From contig NC_015312.1 of NCBI RefSeq assembly GCF_000196675.2, forward strand, positions 6,340,501 through 6,404,500: 64,000 bases of DNA, given 5' to 3'. The notes beneath the pieces were generated by a model. The model saw only the letters and a program-made list of their open reading frames with translations. It made no database searches and was not told where the DNA came from. A program made the position numbers and the translations under genes. This document shows, piece after piece, positions 25,960 to 34,036 of this stretch. How positions within the stretch are numbered: position 1 is the first letter of the stretch; each line of letters opens with the position of its first letter. Source of the DNA: Pseudonocardia benzenivorans CB1190 (GTDB lineage Bacteria > Actinomycetota > Actinomycetes > Mycobacteriales > Pseudonocardiaceae).

Positions 25960-26367
25960 AGGGGTCCTCCTCGGGGGACTGGGTGCGGATGGCGAGGGGA
26001 AGACTGCCAGATGCACAGCAGAACGATTGTAACCGTCATACTCTCCTGAATGTATAGACGAAGTCTTCTGAGGCGTCTTCACATCTCGTATGAAAGGTCA
26101 TGAGCCCGGTCTACCTGACATCAGTGTGCGCTCACCGAGCCGCGACCTTCTGCGCCTGGGCGCACCGCTGCGGTCGTCGCGACTCACCCCCGGACGCCGC
26201 CCACGGCGAGCGTGCACGAGCCCTCGACGACGACGAGGACCGACGGACCGGCGTTCACCGGTCCTCATGCCAGGAGCGATCGACCGGTAGCATTGCGCCC
26301 GAGATGACGAAGTGTGATGCCCCGTCCGCCGATGAACTTCTAGTTGACAAGTAGGAGGGAGCGAACT
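25960..26367. promoter_or_regulatory. 408-bp intergenic control region between cupin and Lrp genes
   Basis: It has no convincing gene. It contains relatively A/T-rich DNA near 26020-26100 (probable cupin promoter) and an inverted repeat GAGGACCG/CGGTCCTC at 26235-26242 and 26259-26266. A TTGACAA element lies at 26343-26349, about 20 bases before the Lrp start. Confidence 0.4.
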
Positions 26368-26928
26368 GTGGCAGTCGACAGGGCGCCTCTGTCCGGCCTC
26401 GCCGACGTGGCGTCCAGACCGCACGTCACCGTTCACCTCGACGACACCGATCGCCGCATCCTGGTCCTGCTCGCCGAGGACGCACGGCTCTCCCAACGGG
26501 CGCTCGCCCGGCAGTTGCACATGTCCCCGCCCGCTATCGGGGAGCGACTCGCTCGCCTCGAGCGGGTCGGCGTGATCCGCGGGTACCGGGTCGACATCGA
26601 CTGGGCCGCCCTCGGCTACGTCACCGGCTACCTGGCGGTCACCGCCGTACAGGGCGCCGACCAGAGTGAAGTCATGCGTGGACTGCACCAACTGCCCGAG
26701 GTGCAGGAGGTCATGGTGATCACGGGTTCGATGGACATGCTCGCCCGCGTCCGGGTGCGCGACTACACCCACCTGCGGAAGTTCCTGCTCGAGCGGGTGT
26801 GGCAGATGCCCGGCATCCAGCGGACGGAGACGTTCCTGTCCCTGGCCGAGATGCCGTCGAAGGAGGCGAGCGTCGACCTGCTCGGCTCGGACGACGAGGA
26901 CGTCACGCGCTCGTCCGACCAGGGCTGA
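26368..26928 (+). CDS. Lrp/AsnC-family transcriptional regulator
   Basis: A 186-residue regulator. The N-terminal helix-turn-helix is LDDTDRRILVLLAEDARLSQRALARQLHMSPPAIGERLARLERVGVI. The C-terminal RAM/AsnC ligand domain contains EVQEVMVITGSMDMLARVRVRDYTHLRKFLLERVWQMPGIQRTETFLSL. It starts at GTG 26368 with AGGAGGG upstream. It is convergent (26-bp overlap) with an aminotransferase gene and near a second one, so amino-acid metabolism is its likely target. A 10-15-residue extension precedes the usual start of the domain. Confidence 0.9.
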   Translation: MAVDRAPLSGLADVASRPHVTVHLDDTDRRILVLLAEDARLSQRALARQLHMSPPAIGERLARLERVGVIRGYRVDIDWAALGYVTGYLAVTAVQGADQSEVMRGLHQLPEVQEVMVITGSMDMLARVRVRDYTHLRKFLLERVWQMPGIQRTETFLSLAEMPSKEASVDLLGSDDEDVTRSSDQG

Positions 26929-28144
26929 GGAGCTCGGCGAGACGTCGGATCCCCTCGTCGATGGCGACCGGCTCCACGCCGCTGAAGGCGAGCCGCAGCT
27001 CGTTGCCCCCACGCTCGACCGTGTAGAACGGCCGGCCCGGAACGTAGGCGACACCGAGCTGTGTCGCCGGCGCGACCAACGCACGGGTGTCGATGTGAGC
27101 GGGTGCGGTCAACCACACGAAGAATCCACCGCGCGGGCGCAGCCAGGTGACCCCGTCCGGCATGTACCGCTCGAGGGCGTCCGTCATCGCCTCGGCACGG
27201 GCCCGGTACAGAGCACGAGCCTTGACGAGGTTCGCGGTGAGGTGTCCGCCGTCGAGGAACTCGGCCATCAGCATCTGACCGAGCGCGCCCGCACACTGGT
27301 CGCTGTTCTGTTTCGCCGACGTCATCGCGCTGACCACCGCGTCCGGGCCGACCGCCCAGCCGAGCCGTACACCCGGCATGAAGATCTTGCTGAACGTGCC
27401 GAGCTGGAGGACCCCGTCGGGAGCGAGTGACCAGAGGCTCGGCAACGCGTGCCCGTCGAACCCGAGCTCCCGGTACGCGACGTCCTCCACGATCAGCACC
27501 CCGTACCGACGGCACAGCTCGACGAGGCCGCGACGCCGCTCCGGCGGGAGGGTCCTGCCGGTCGGGTTCTGGTGGTCGGGGATGACGTAGAGCAGCTTGG
27601 GCGGTCGACCATGTCCGAGCGCGGCCTCGAGCGCATCCAGCCGCAAGCCCTGCTCGTCCATCTCGACACCGTCGACCGTCGCTTCGAAACCGGTGAAGGC
27701 CGTGATCGCACCGAGGTATGTCGGCGCCTCCACGAGTACCCGGTCACCGGGGTCCAGCAAGGTGCGGGCGAGCAGTTGCAGGCCTTCGATCCCACCACTG
27801 GTGATCAGGACGTCTGCGGGGTCGACGCCGACGCCCTGGCTCCGTTCGAGCTGCGCGGACACCGCTGCGCGCGCGGCCGGCAGGCCTTCCGTGGGTGAGT
27901 ACTGCAGCGCCACGGCGGCGTCGGCGCCGGCCAGCCGCGGCAGCAGCTGCCGCAGGGCGTCGGTCGGGAACACCTCCGGCGCCGGGAAACCGCCGGAGAA
28001 GGTGATCACGTCGGCGGCGCCCGCCAGCGACAGGATGGCCGTGAGCTCGTCCCCGAAGCTCGACGTCCGCCGCGCGAAGGTCGCCGACCAGTCGACGGCG
28101 TCCGTCCCGCGTGGCCTGGACGGGTCGGCCGGCAGGTAGCTCAC
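26903..28144 (-). CDS. PLP-dependent aminotransferase (LysN/ARO8-like class I/II)
   Basis: A 413-residue fold-type I aminotransferase. It has FSGGFPAPEVFPTDALR, YVIPDHQNPTGRTL and VEDVAYRELGF (the Asp that pairs with PLP nitrogen), then GTFSKIFMPGVRLGW with the Schiff-base Lys. The layout fits 2-aminoadipate/aromatic or branched-chain aminotransferases related to LysN. The start is taken at GTG 28144, where GGAGA has good spacing, rather than GTG 28150. It is divergent from the second aminotransferase, with about 190 bp between them. The amino donor is unknown. Confidence 0.87.
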   Translation of the reverse strand: MSYLPADPSRPRGTDAVDWSATFARRTSSFGDELTAILSLAGAADVITFSGGFPAPEVFPTDALRQLLPRLAGADAAVALQYSPTEGLPAARAAVSAQLERSQGVGVDPADVLITSGGIEGLQLLARTLLDPGDRVLVEAPTYLGAITAFTGFEATVDGVEMDEQGLRLDALEAALGHGRPPKLLYVIPDHQNPTGRTLPPERRRGLVELCRRYGVLIVEDVAYRELGFDGHALPSLWSLAPDGVLQLGTFSKIFMPGVRLGWAVGPDAVVSAMTSAKQNSDQCAGALGQMLMAEFLDGGHLTANLVKARALYRARAEAMTDALERYMPDGVTWLRPRGGFFVWLTAPAHIDTRALVAPATQLGVAYVPGRPFYTVERGGNELRLAFSGVEPVAIDEGIRRLAELLSPGRTSA

Positions 28145-28228
28145 AGACACTCTCCAGAGAAGCGATCGGATGGCAAACCATCGAGATGGTTGCGAAGTGT
28201 GAGGTACGTTAGAAGTCACGGCTGCTGT

Positions 28229-28235
28229 TTGACAA
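28229..28235 (+). promoter_or_regulatory. TTGACAA element before the second aminotransferase leader
   Basis: TTGACAA at 28229 lies 24 bases before the GTG of a small leader frame. The same heptamer is at 26343, 25 bases before the Lrp GTG. The spacing fits a shared regulatory site better than a -35 box for the adjacent start. Confidence 0.35.
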
Positions 28236-28252
28236 CAAGAGAGCGGTGAGGT

Positions 28253-28306
28253 GTGACAGTCGACAACGCACCGGTTCGGCTCGTCGCCATGGGCTCGCAC
28301 GCGTGA
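28253..28306 (+). other. 17-codon leader frame resembling the Lrp N-terminus
   Basis: GTG at 28253 opens a frame reading V-TVDNAPVRLVAMGSHA then TGA, with GGTGAGG before it. The Lrp protein starts V-AVDRAPLSGLADVAS, and the DNA around both starts is similar, including a TTGACAA heptamer. It is either a decayed copy of a second Lrp gene or a leader peptide. It ends 26 bp before the aminotransferase ATG. Confidence 0.4.
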
Positions 28307-28332
28307 GACCACGAGCAAGGGCTTCCTCGACC

Positions 28333-29508
28333 ATGAAGCTCAACGAGGTCGCCGCGGCCATGTCCGCCTCCGGGATCCGGGAGATCATGAACGCGGCCTG
28401 GGGGAGGTCCGACGTCCTGCACCTGGAGGTCGGCCAACCCGACTTCCCCACGCCACCCGCGATCGCGGCGGCCGCCGACGACGCGGCTCGGGCCGGTCAC
28501 ACCGGCTACACGCCGACCGCGGGCATTCCCGAGCTCCGGGAGGCGCTGGCCGAGAAGGTCCGCGTCCGCAACGGGTTCGCCGTCGAACCCGGCCAGGTGG
28601 TCCTCGGCAATGGCGGCGCGCAGGCGATCCACGCGAGCATGGCGGTACTCACCGAGCCGGGCGACGGAATCCTGCTGCCGAATCCTGCGTGGCCGAACTT
28701 CGTCATGATGGCGGAGCTGCTACGCCTCGACGTCGCGCACTACGGACTCGTCGCGGCCCGGGGCTACCTCCCCGACGTGGCCGAGCTGGAACGGTTGGTC
28801 ACCCCGCGCACCCGGGTGCTGCTCCTCAACTCGCCGAGCAATCCGCTGGGGGTCGCCATCGGACGCGAACCGATGACCGCGCTCCTCGACTTCGCCGCCC
28901 GGCACGACCTGTGGGTGCTGTCCGACGAGTGCTACGACCAGATCACCTTCGACGGGACGGCAGTCAGCCCGGCAGCCCTGGACCGGAGCAGCCGCGTCGT
29001 CTCGGTGTTCAGCTTCTCCAAGACGTACGCCATGACCGGGTGGCGCCTCGGCTACGCCACGGCGCCACCCGAGGTCGCCGAGGTACTGGCCAAGACCCAG
29101 GAGCCGTTGATCTCCTGCATCAACACCCCGGCCCAGTACGCGGGCCTCGCGGCACTCACCCTGCCGTCCGAGGTGCTCGACGGCATGGTGACGGCCTACA
29201 AGCAGCGACGCGACGCCGTCGTCGGCCTGCTCGCCGAGCTGGGGATGACGACGTTCCGGCCCTCCGGCGCCTTCTACGCGTGGGTCGACGTTCGCGGCTC
29301 CGGCCTGGGTTCCCGCGAGTTCGCGCTGCGGCTGCTCGCCGAGGAACGGGTCGCCGTCGCGCCCGGAACCGCCTTCGGCTCACTCGGGGAGGGTTTCGTA
29401 CGAGTCTCCCTCGCCGCGTCGACACAGGACCTGACCGAGGGCTGCGTTCGGATCGCCCGCCTGTGGCAGCGACTGCACGACGACACCGCTGCCCACGTCG
29501 CGCCATGA
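28333..29508 (+). CDS. Aminotransferase class I/II
   Basis: A 391-residue fold-type I PLP enzyme with LEVGQPDFPTPPAI, YTPTAGIPELREALAEKV, LNSPSNPLG, SDECYDQITFDG and SFSKTYAMTGWRLGY (Schiff-base Lys). It is close to aspartate/aromatic aminotransferase subgroup I-gamma. ATG at 28333 gives a normal N-terminus (MKLNEVAAAMSASGIREI). It is first in a run of same-strand genes encoding a Dpp-type importer and two hydrolases, although a 253-bp gap follows and a separate promoter is possible. It may process an amino acid released from the imported substrate. Confidence 0.9.
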   Translation: MKLNEVAAAMSASGIREIMNAAWGRSDVLHLEVGQPDFPTPPAIAAAADDAARAGHTGYTPTAGIPELREALAEKVRVRNGFAVEPGQVVLGNGGAQAIHASMAVLTEPGDGILLPNPAWPNFVMMAELLRLDVAHYGLVAARGYLPDVAELERLVTPRTRVLLLNSPSNPLGVAIGREPMTALLDFAARHDLWVLSDECYDQITFDGTAVSPAALDRSSRVVSVFSFSKTYAMTGWRLGYATAPPEVAEVLAKTQEPLISCINTPAQYAGLAALTLPSEVLDGMVTAYKQRRDAVVGLLAELGMTTFRPSGAFYAWVDVRGSGLGSREFALRLLAEERVAVAPGTAFGSLGEGFVRVSLAASTQDLTEGCVRIARLWQRLHDDTAAHVAP

Positions 29509-29600
29509 CCTCGACCTGGAGCACCCTCGGCTCTGCCGCAGTTGGAGCAGCCGGGCGCGATTGTAATGTTAAAACCGCTGTCACGATTCGACCGGAAGAT

Positions 29601-29623
29601 TTGACAGCACATTCTCTAGTCAA
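29601..29623 (+). promoter_or_regulatory. Inverted repeat TTGAC-N13-GTCAA upstream of the ABC importer
   Basis: It lies about 140 bp upstream of the substrate-binding-protein gene, in a locally A/T-rich segment. The half-site TTGAC(A) also occurs before the Lrp gene and before the second aminotransferase. A regulator site, possibly for the Lrp protein, is a reasonable guess. Confidence 0.4.
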
Positions 29624-29761
29624 CCGGCGACGCCGCTGCTAGCGTTCTCTGGCATCTGATGACCGGCGTGACCCCGACGCACGACACAGACCCATTTGCA
29701 GCCACCGACTCGCCGGCCGGAACGGTCCGGCGGGGTCCGGTGACGGCCCGAGAGGATCTCC

Positions 29762-31375
29762 ATGTCGACCTTCCGGCTCCGACGGCGAGAACTGCGCCGC
29801 CCGGTCCTGATGACCGTCGGTACCGTCCTGGCACTCGCGCTGGCCGGCGGCTGCTCGGCGACCAGTTCGGGTCCGGTCGGAACCGGCGGCGGGGGCGGCT
29901 CGCAGCTGACGGTCGCGTTGTTCCAGAACCCGGACTCGCTCGACCCCGCCGCAACCGGGCTGGTGTCGGTGTCACAGATCGACGCGGCCATCTTCGACAC
30001 GCTGACCTACAAGTTCGCCGGCGACGACAAGATCTACCCGGGACTGGCCACGAGCTACGAGATCTCACCGGACGGCACCACCTACACGCTGCACCTGCGC
30101 ACCGGCGTGAAGTTCCAGGACGGCACGCCGTTCAACGCGCAGGCGGTCAAGGCCAACTTCGACCACATCGTCGACCCGGCCACCAAGTCCAAGTCGGCCA
30201 TCGGCGCCCTCGGCCCGTACAAGGAGACACAGGTCGTCGACGACTCGACCGCCAAGGTCGTCTTCAAGGAGCCGAACCTGGCGTTCGAGAACGAGATGTC
30301 TCAGGTCACCCTGGGCATGTCCTCGCCGACGGCACTGCAGAAGTACGGCGCCGGCTACGGCAACCACCCGGTCGGCACCGGTCCGTTCACGTTCGAGAGC
30401 TTCACGAACGGCCAGCAGGTCCGCGTGACCCGCAATCCCGACTACGCCTGGGGTCCCGACAAGCTGGGCAGCGGCCCGGCGAAGCTCGACGCGATCACCT
30501 TCCGGATCCTGTCCGACCCGTCGGCACAGCGGAACGCTCTGAACACCAACGAGGTCCAGGTCGCGGGCAATCTCACCCCCCAGGACGTCGCGACCGCGGT
30601 CGGCGCCGGCGCGAAGACGGCCACCGCGACGTCCAGCGGCATGCCCTACGGCTACCTGATCAACGTCGACAAGGCACCCACGAACGACCTCGCGGTGCGC
30701 CAGGCGATTCAGCTCGCCGTCGACAAGAAGTCGATCCTGGACACACTGTTCGAGGGCCAGTTCGATCCCGCCTCCAGTGTGCTCACGGCGAGTACGCCCG
30801 GCTTCGTCGCCGACGGCGTGACCTACGACCCCGACAAGGCCGGCCAGATGCTCGACCAGGCGGGCTGGACCAAGGGGCCCGACGGGATGCGGAGCAAGGG
30901 CGGCACACCGCTCACCCTCGACCTGATCAACATCACCGGATTCGGGTTCGACGACATCTCCACGCTGCTGCAGGCACAGCTGAAGAAGGTCGGCATCGCC
31001 GTCACGATCACCGACCAGGGCTTCCCCGCCGTGGCCACGACGTACAACCAGGGCACGCAGAACCTCGCCAACTGGTTCTACTACGACGTCGACCCCTTCA
31101 CGCTGAACACGGTGTTCGCCTGCAACCAGGTGCAGTCGGGCTTCAACTGGAGTCACTACTGCAACGCCGACCTCGACGCCAAGATCATTGCGGCCAACGC
31201 CACAGTGGACCGGGACCAGCGCACGAAGGCCTACCAGGACATCGTGACGACGCTGAACCAGGCTGCGGCGTTCCTACCGATCTACGACACGAAGACGGTC
31301 CTGGTGACCAAGGGCGTCTCCGGCATCCAGTTCGGCCCGACCGGCCAGCCGTACTTCACCTCGGCCACCCGGTGA
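29762..31375 (+). CDS. ABC transporter substrate-binding lipoprotein, family 5 (peptide/nickel type)
   Basis: A 537-residue SBP_bac_5 protein. It has an Arg-rich signal and hydrophobic core, and a lipobox LAGGC near residue 32, so it is surface-anchored. Family landmarks include LTVALFQNPDSLDPA, YPGLATSYEISPDGTTYTLHLRTGVKFQDGTPFNA and NHPVGTGPFTFESF. The ligand could be a peptide or another amide-like or modified amino-acid compound. GAGAGGA precedes the ATG. Permease genes follow after 7 bp. Confidence 0.92.
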   Translation: MSTFRLRRRELRRPVLMTVGTVLALALAGGCSATSSGPVGTGGGGGSQLTVALFQNPDSLDPAATGLVSVSQIDAAIFDTLTYKFAGDDKIYPGLATSYEISPDGTTYTLHLRTGVKFQDGTPFNAQAVKANFDHIVDPATKSKSAIGALGPYKETQVVDDSTAKVVFKEPNLAFENEMSQVTLGMSSPTALQKYGAGYGNHPVGTGPFTFESFTNGQQVRVTRNPDYAWGPDKLGSGPAKLDAITFRILSDPSAQRNALNTNEVQVAGNLTPQDVATAVGAGAKTATATSSGMPYGYLINVDKAPTNDLAVRQAIQLAVDKKSILDTLFEGQFDPASSVLTASTPGFVADGVTYDPDKAGQMLDQAGWTKGPDGMRSKGGTPLTLDLINITGFGFDDISTLLQAQLKKVGIAVTITDQGFPAVATTYNQGTQNLANWFYYDVDPFTLNTVFACNQVQSGFNWSHYCNADLDAKIIAANATVDRDQRTKAYQDIVTTLNQAAAFLPIYDTKTVLVTKGVSGIQFGPTGQPYFTSATR

Positions 31376-31382
31376 CCGCCTG

Positions 31383-32315
31383 ATGCTGGCCTACGCGCTC
31401 CGCCGGATCGTCGTCTCGGTCCCGCTGCTCGTGGGCGTCAGCCTTCTCGTCTTCCTGATCCTGCGGCTGATTCCCGGCGACCCGGCGCAGATCCTCCTGT
31501 TCGGCGCCAACCCGACGCCGGACATGGTGGCCGAGCTGCGCCACCAGCTCGGCCTGGACCAGTCCGCCCCCGCGCAGTACTGGCTCTACGCCCAGCGGCT
31601 CGTGCGCGGCGATCTCGGCTACAGCTACGTCACCAACAGCCCGGTGATGTCCGAGATCGCCGCTCGCCTGCCCTACACGATCGAGCTGGCGCTCGCGGCG
31701 CTCGGCGTGGCCCTGGTCCTCGGCTTCGTGACCGGGATCCTGGCCGGCATGTGGCCGGGGTCGGTCATCGACAGGATCGCCACGGTGGTCTCGGTCCTGG
31801 GGCTCGCGGTGCCGTACTTCTGGCTCGCGCAGCTGCTCGTGCTCATCTTCGCGGTGCGGCTGGGCTGGCTCCCCGCGCTGGGGTTGGGCGGTCCGACGGC
31901 GATCGTGCTGCCGGCGCTGTCACTGGGGCTCGGCTTCGCGGCGATCATCACGCGGCTGCTGCGGTCCAGCCTGATCGAGGTCTACCAGCAGCCATACCTG
32001 CTGGTGGCGCGAGCCAAGGGGATGGCGCCGTCACGGCTGTTGGTACGGCACGCGCTGCGCAACGCGGTCGGGTCGGTGGTCACGGTCATCGGGCTGCAGA
32101 TCGGCAACCTCTTCGCCGGAGCCGTCGCGATCGAGATCATCTTCGGGCGCCCCGGGCTGGGCCAGTACCTGGTCTCCAGCATCCAACAGAAGGACATCCC
32201 GGCGATCCAGGGAGTGGTGCTCTTCGTGGCCGTCGTCTACATCGGCGTGAACCTGCTGGTCGACCTCGCGCACGGCGTCCTCGACCCACGAGTCCGGCTC
32301 GGGTGGTCGCGGTGA
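31383..32315 (+). CDS. ABC transporter permease, DppB-like
   Basis: A 310-residue integral membrane protein with six predicted helices. It has the DppB/OppB opening MLAYALRRIVVSVPLLVGVSLLVFLILRLIPGDPA. The EAA-type loop is ARAKGMAPSRLLVRHALRNAVGSVV, contacting the ATPase. It pairs with the next gene, whose GTG overlaps its stop (GTGA). Confidence 0.92.
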   Translation: MLAYALRRIVVSVPLLVGVSLLVFLILRLIPGDPAQILLFGANPTPDMVAELRHQLGLDQSAPAQYWLYAQRLVRGDLGYSYVTNSPVMSEIAARLPYTIELALAALGVALVLGFVTGILAGMWPGSVIDRIATVVSVLGLAVPYFWLAQLLVLIFAVRLGWLPALGLGGPTAIVLPALSLGLGFAAIITRLLRSSLIEVYQQPYLLVARAKGMAPSRLLVRHALRNAVGSVVTVIGLQIGNLFAGAVAIEIIFGRPGLGQYLVSSIQQKDIPAIQGVVLFVAVVYIGVNLLVDLAHGVLDPRVRLGWSR

Positions 32316-33265
32316 CCGTCGTCGAGGGGGTCGCCGCCCCGGCCACTGTGGAGGCACCCACCGGCGGGCAGCCGGGCCGGACGGGCGGAGGGGACCGGTT
32401 CGGCCTGATCGCCTGCGCCGTCGGCGTCCTGCTCGTGCTGGTGCTGTTGCTCGCGCCCGTACTCGCCCCCAGCGACCCGACGTCGATCGTCGGCGACGCG
32501 CGCGGCCACCCGAGCGCGGCGCACTGGTTCGGCCTCGACGCACTCGGCCGCGACGTGCTGAGCCGGACGCTCTACGGCGGCCGGGAGACACTCGTCATCG
32601 CGCTGCTGAGCACCTTCTTCGCCGCACTGGTCGGGGTCCCCCTCGGCATGCTCGCCGGCTACGTCGGACGGTGGCCGGGCGGGGTGACGATGCGGGTGAT
32701 GGATGTCTTCCTGGCCTTCCCCGGTCTCCTGCTCGCCCTGGTGATCGTCACCATCCGGGGGCCCGGGACGACGACGGTGGTCGCGGCCGTGGCCGTCTCG
32801 TTCGCCCCCGTCTTCGCCCGGGTGCTCTACGGCGCGACGCAGCGGGTCCGCAACCAGGAGTACGTCGCCGCCGCCCGAGTCGTGGGATGCGGGCCGGCGC
32901 GCATCCTCGCCCGGCACGTGTTCCCGGTGATCCTCCCCGAACTCATCGTCGTCCTGAGCAGCGCGATCGGCTGGACGACGCTGCTGTCGGCGACGTTGAA
33001 CTTCCTCGGCTTCGGCGTTCGGCCACCCGCGCCCGAGTGGGGAGCCGACCTCGCCGCCGGGCTGAGCCACATCTCGCAGGCCTGGTGGATCTCCACCGCT
33101 CCCGGCGTCGCGGTCACGCTGGTGATCCTGCTGGCCAACCTCGTCGGGGACCACCTCGGCGGCCGTCTGACCCGCGGAGGCGGACGACGTCGCCGCCCCG
33201 CCCGGAGGGACACCGGCGATGCGGGCGTCCCCGTTGCCGAGGCCGTAGCGAAAGCGAAGGAGTGA
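32312..33265 (+). CDS. ABC transporter permease, DppC-like
   Basis: A 317-residue permease starting at GTG 32312. It has an N-terminal helix, the DppC motif HWFGLDALGRDVLSRTLYGGRETL, and the EAA loop AARVVGCGPARILARHVFPVILPELIVVLSSAI. The C-terminal tail is unusually basic and then Ala/Glu-rich (RLTRGGGRRRRPARR to the end). It completes the membrane part of the importer with the DppB-like protein. Confidence 0.92.
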   Translation: MTVVEGVAAPATVEAPTGGQPGRTGGGDRFGLIACAVGVLLVLVLLLAPVLAPSDPTSIVGDARGHPSAAHWFGLDALGRDVLSRTLYGGRETLVIALLSTFFAALVGVPLGMLAGYVGRWPGGVTMRVMDVFLAFPGLLLALVIVTIRGPGTTTVVAAVAVSFAPVFARVLYGATQRVRNQEYVAAARVVGCGPARILARHVFPVILPELIVVLSSAIGWTTLLSATLNFLGFGVRPPAPEWGADLAAGLSHISQAWWISTAPGVAVTLVILLANLVGDHLGGRLTRGGGRRRRPARRDTGDAGVPVAEAVAKAKE

Positions 33266-33272
33266 GGTCCGC

Positions 33273-34028
33273 ATGGAGATGTTCATCATCCCGCTGGGCA
33301 CATGCAACTGCCCGTACGAGGTGGTCGCGCCCGGGGTGCACGACGGCGAGCTGATCAAGCTGCCGGTCCCCTCGTACCTGATCAAGCTCGACGACGGGAA
33401 GAACCTGCTCATCGACACCGGGATGAGCCGTCTTCACATCACCGACCCCGGAGCGACGTGGCGGGGCACCGAGATGGTCGACATCCTGGTGCCGGAGATG
33501 GGCGAGGAGGACAACCTCGAGATCCGGCTGGCCGAGCTCGACGTGCGGCCCACCGACATCGACTACGTGATCAACACACACCTGCACTTCGACCACGCGG
33601 GCAACAACGACCTGTTCGAGAAGGCGACCTTCTTCGTCCAGCGCGAGCACTACGACTTCGCGGTCGACAACCCCACCTTCCCGAACCAGTACTGGAACCT
33701 GCCGAAGCTGAAGTACGAGCTGCTCGACGGCGAGATGGAGCTCTTCCCCGGCATCGAGGCCATCGTCACCCCCGGCCACGCGCCCGCCCACCAGTCGGTC
33801 ATGGTCCGCCTCCCCGACACCGGCAACGTCGTCGTCTGCGGTGACGCGATCTACACCCAGGACAACCTCGATCACGACGCCTGGGGTGGCCAGGCCGACC
33901 CGGTCGCCGCCAAGGAGTCCGGCGCCAAGCTCCAGCTCATCGCACAGCAGGAGAGCGCGAAGCTGCTCTTCGGCCACGACCCCATGCAGGCCCAGCAACT
34001 GCACCGTTCCCCGCAGAGCTACCGGTAG
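33273..34028 (+). CDS. Metallo-beta-lactamase-fold hydrolase, N-acyl-homoserine-lactonase-like
   Basis: A 251-residue cytoplasmic protein. The dizinc motif is THLHFDHAGN, with His-103, His-105, Asp-107 and His-108. A further His follows in TPGHAPAHQS and an Asp in VVCGDAIYT. Overall arrangement and length match AttM/AiiA-type lactonases, though many relatives open other lactones or amides. AAGGAG lies upstream of the ATG. Its place between the permease and ATPase genes means that it probably acts on the imported compound. Quorum quenching is possible but unproven. Confidence 0.85.
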   Translation: MEMFIIPLGTCNCPYEVVAPGVHDGELIKLPVPSYLIKLDDGKNLLIDTGMSRLHITDPGATWRGTEMVDILVPEMGEEDNLEIRLAELDVRPTDIDYVINTHLHFDHAGNNDLFEKATFFVQREHYDFAVDNPTFPNQYWNLPKLKYELLDGEMELFPGIEAIVTPGHAPAHQSVMVRLPDTGNVVVCGDAIYTQDNLDHDAWGGQADPVAAKESGAKLQLIAQQESAKLLFGHDPMQAQQLHRSPQSYR

Positions 34029-34036
34029 GAGACGAG

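Noticed and set aside
26087..26097. CGTATGAAAGG as a fourth copy of the nitrile-regulon operator
   Set aside because: It differs from CATNTGAAATG at several positions and is 128 bp from the cupin start, so the match is too weak.
26235..26266. Inverted repeat considered as a terminator
   Set aside because: No gene ends nearby on either strand and the loop is long; it was kept only as a note on the control region.
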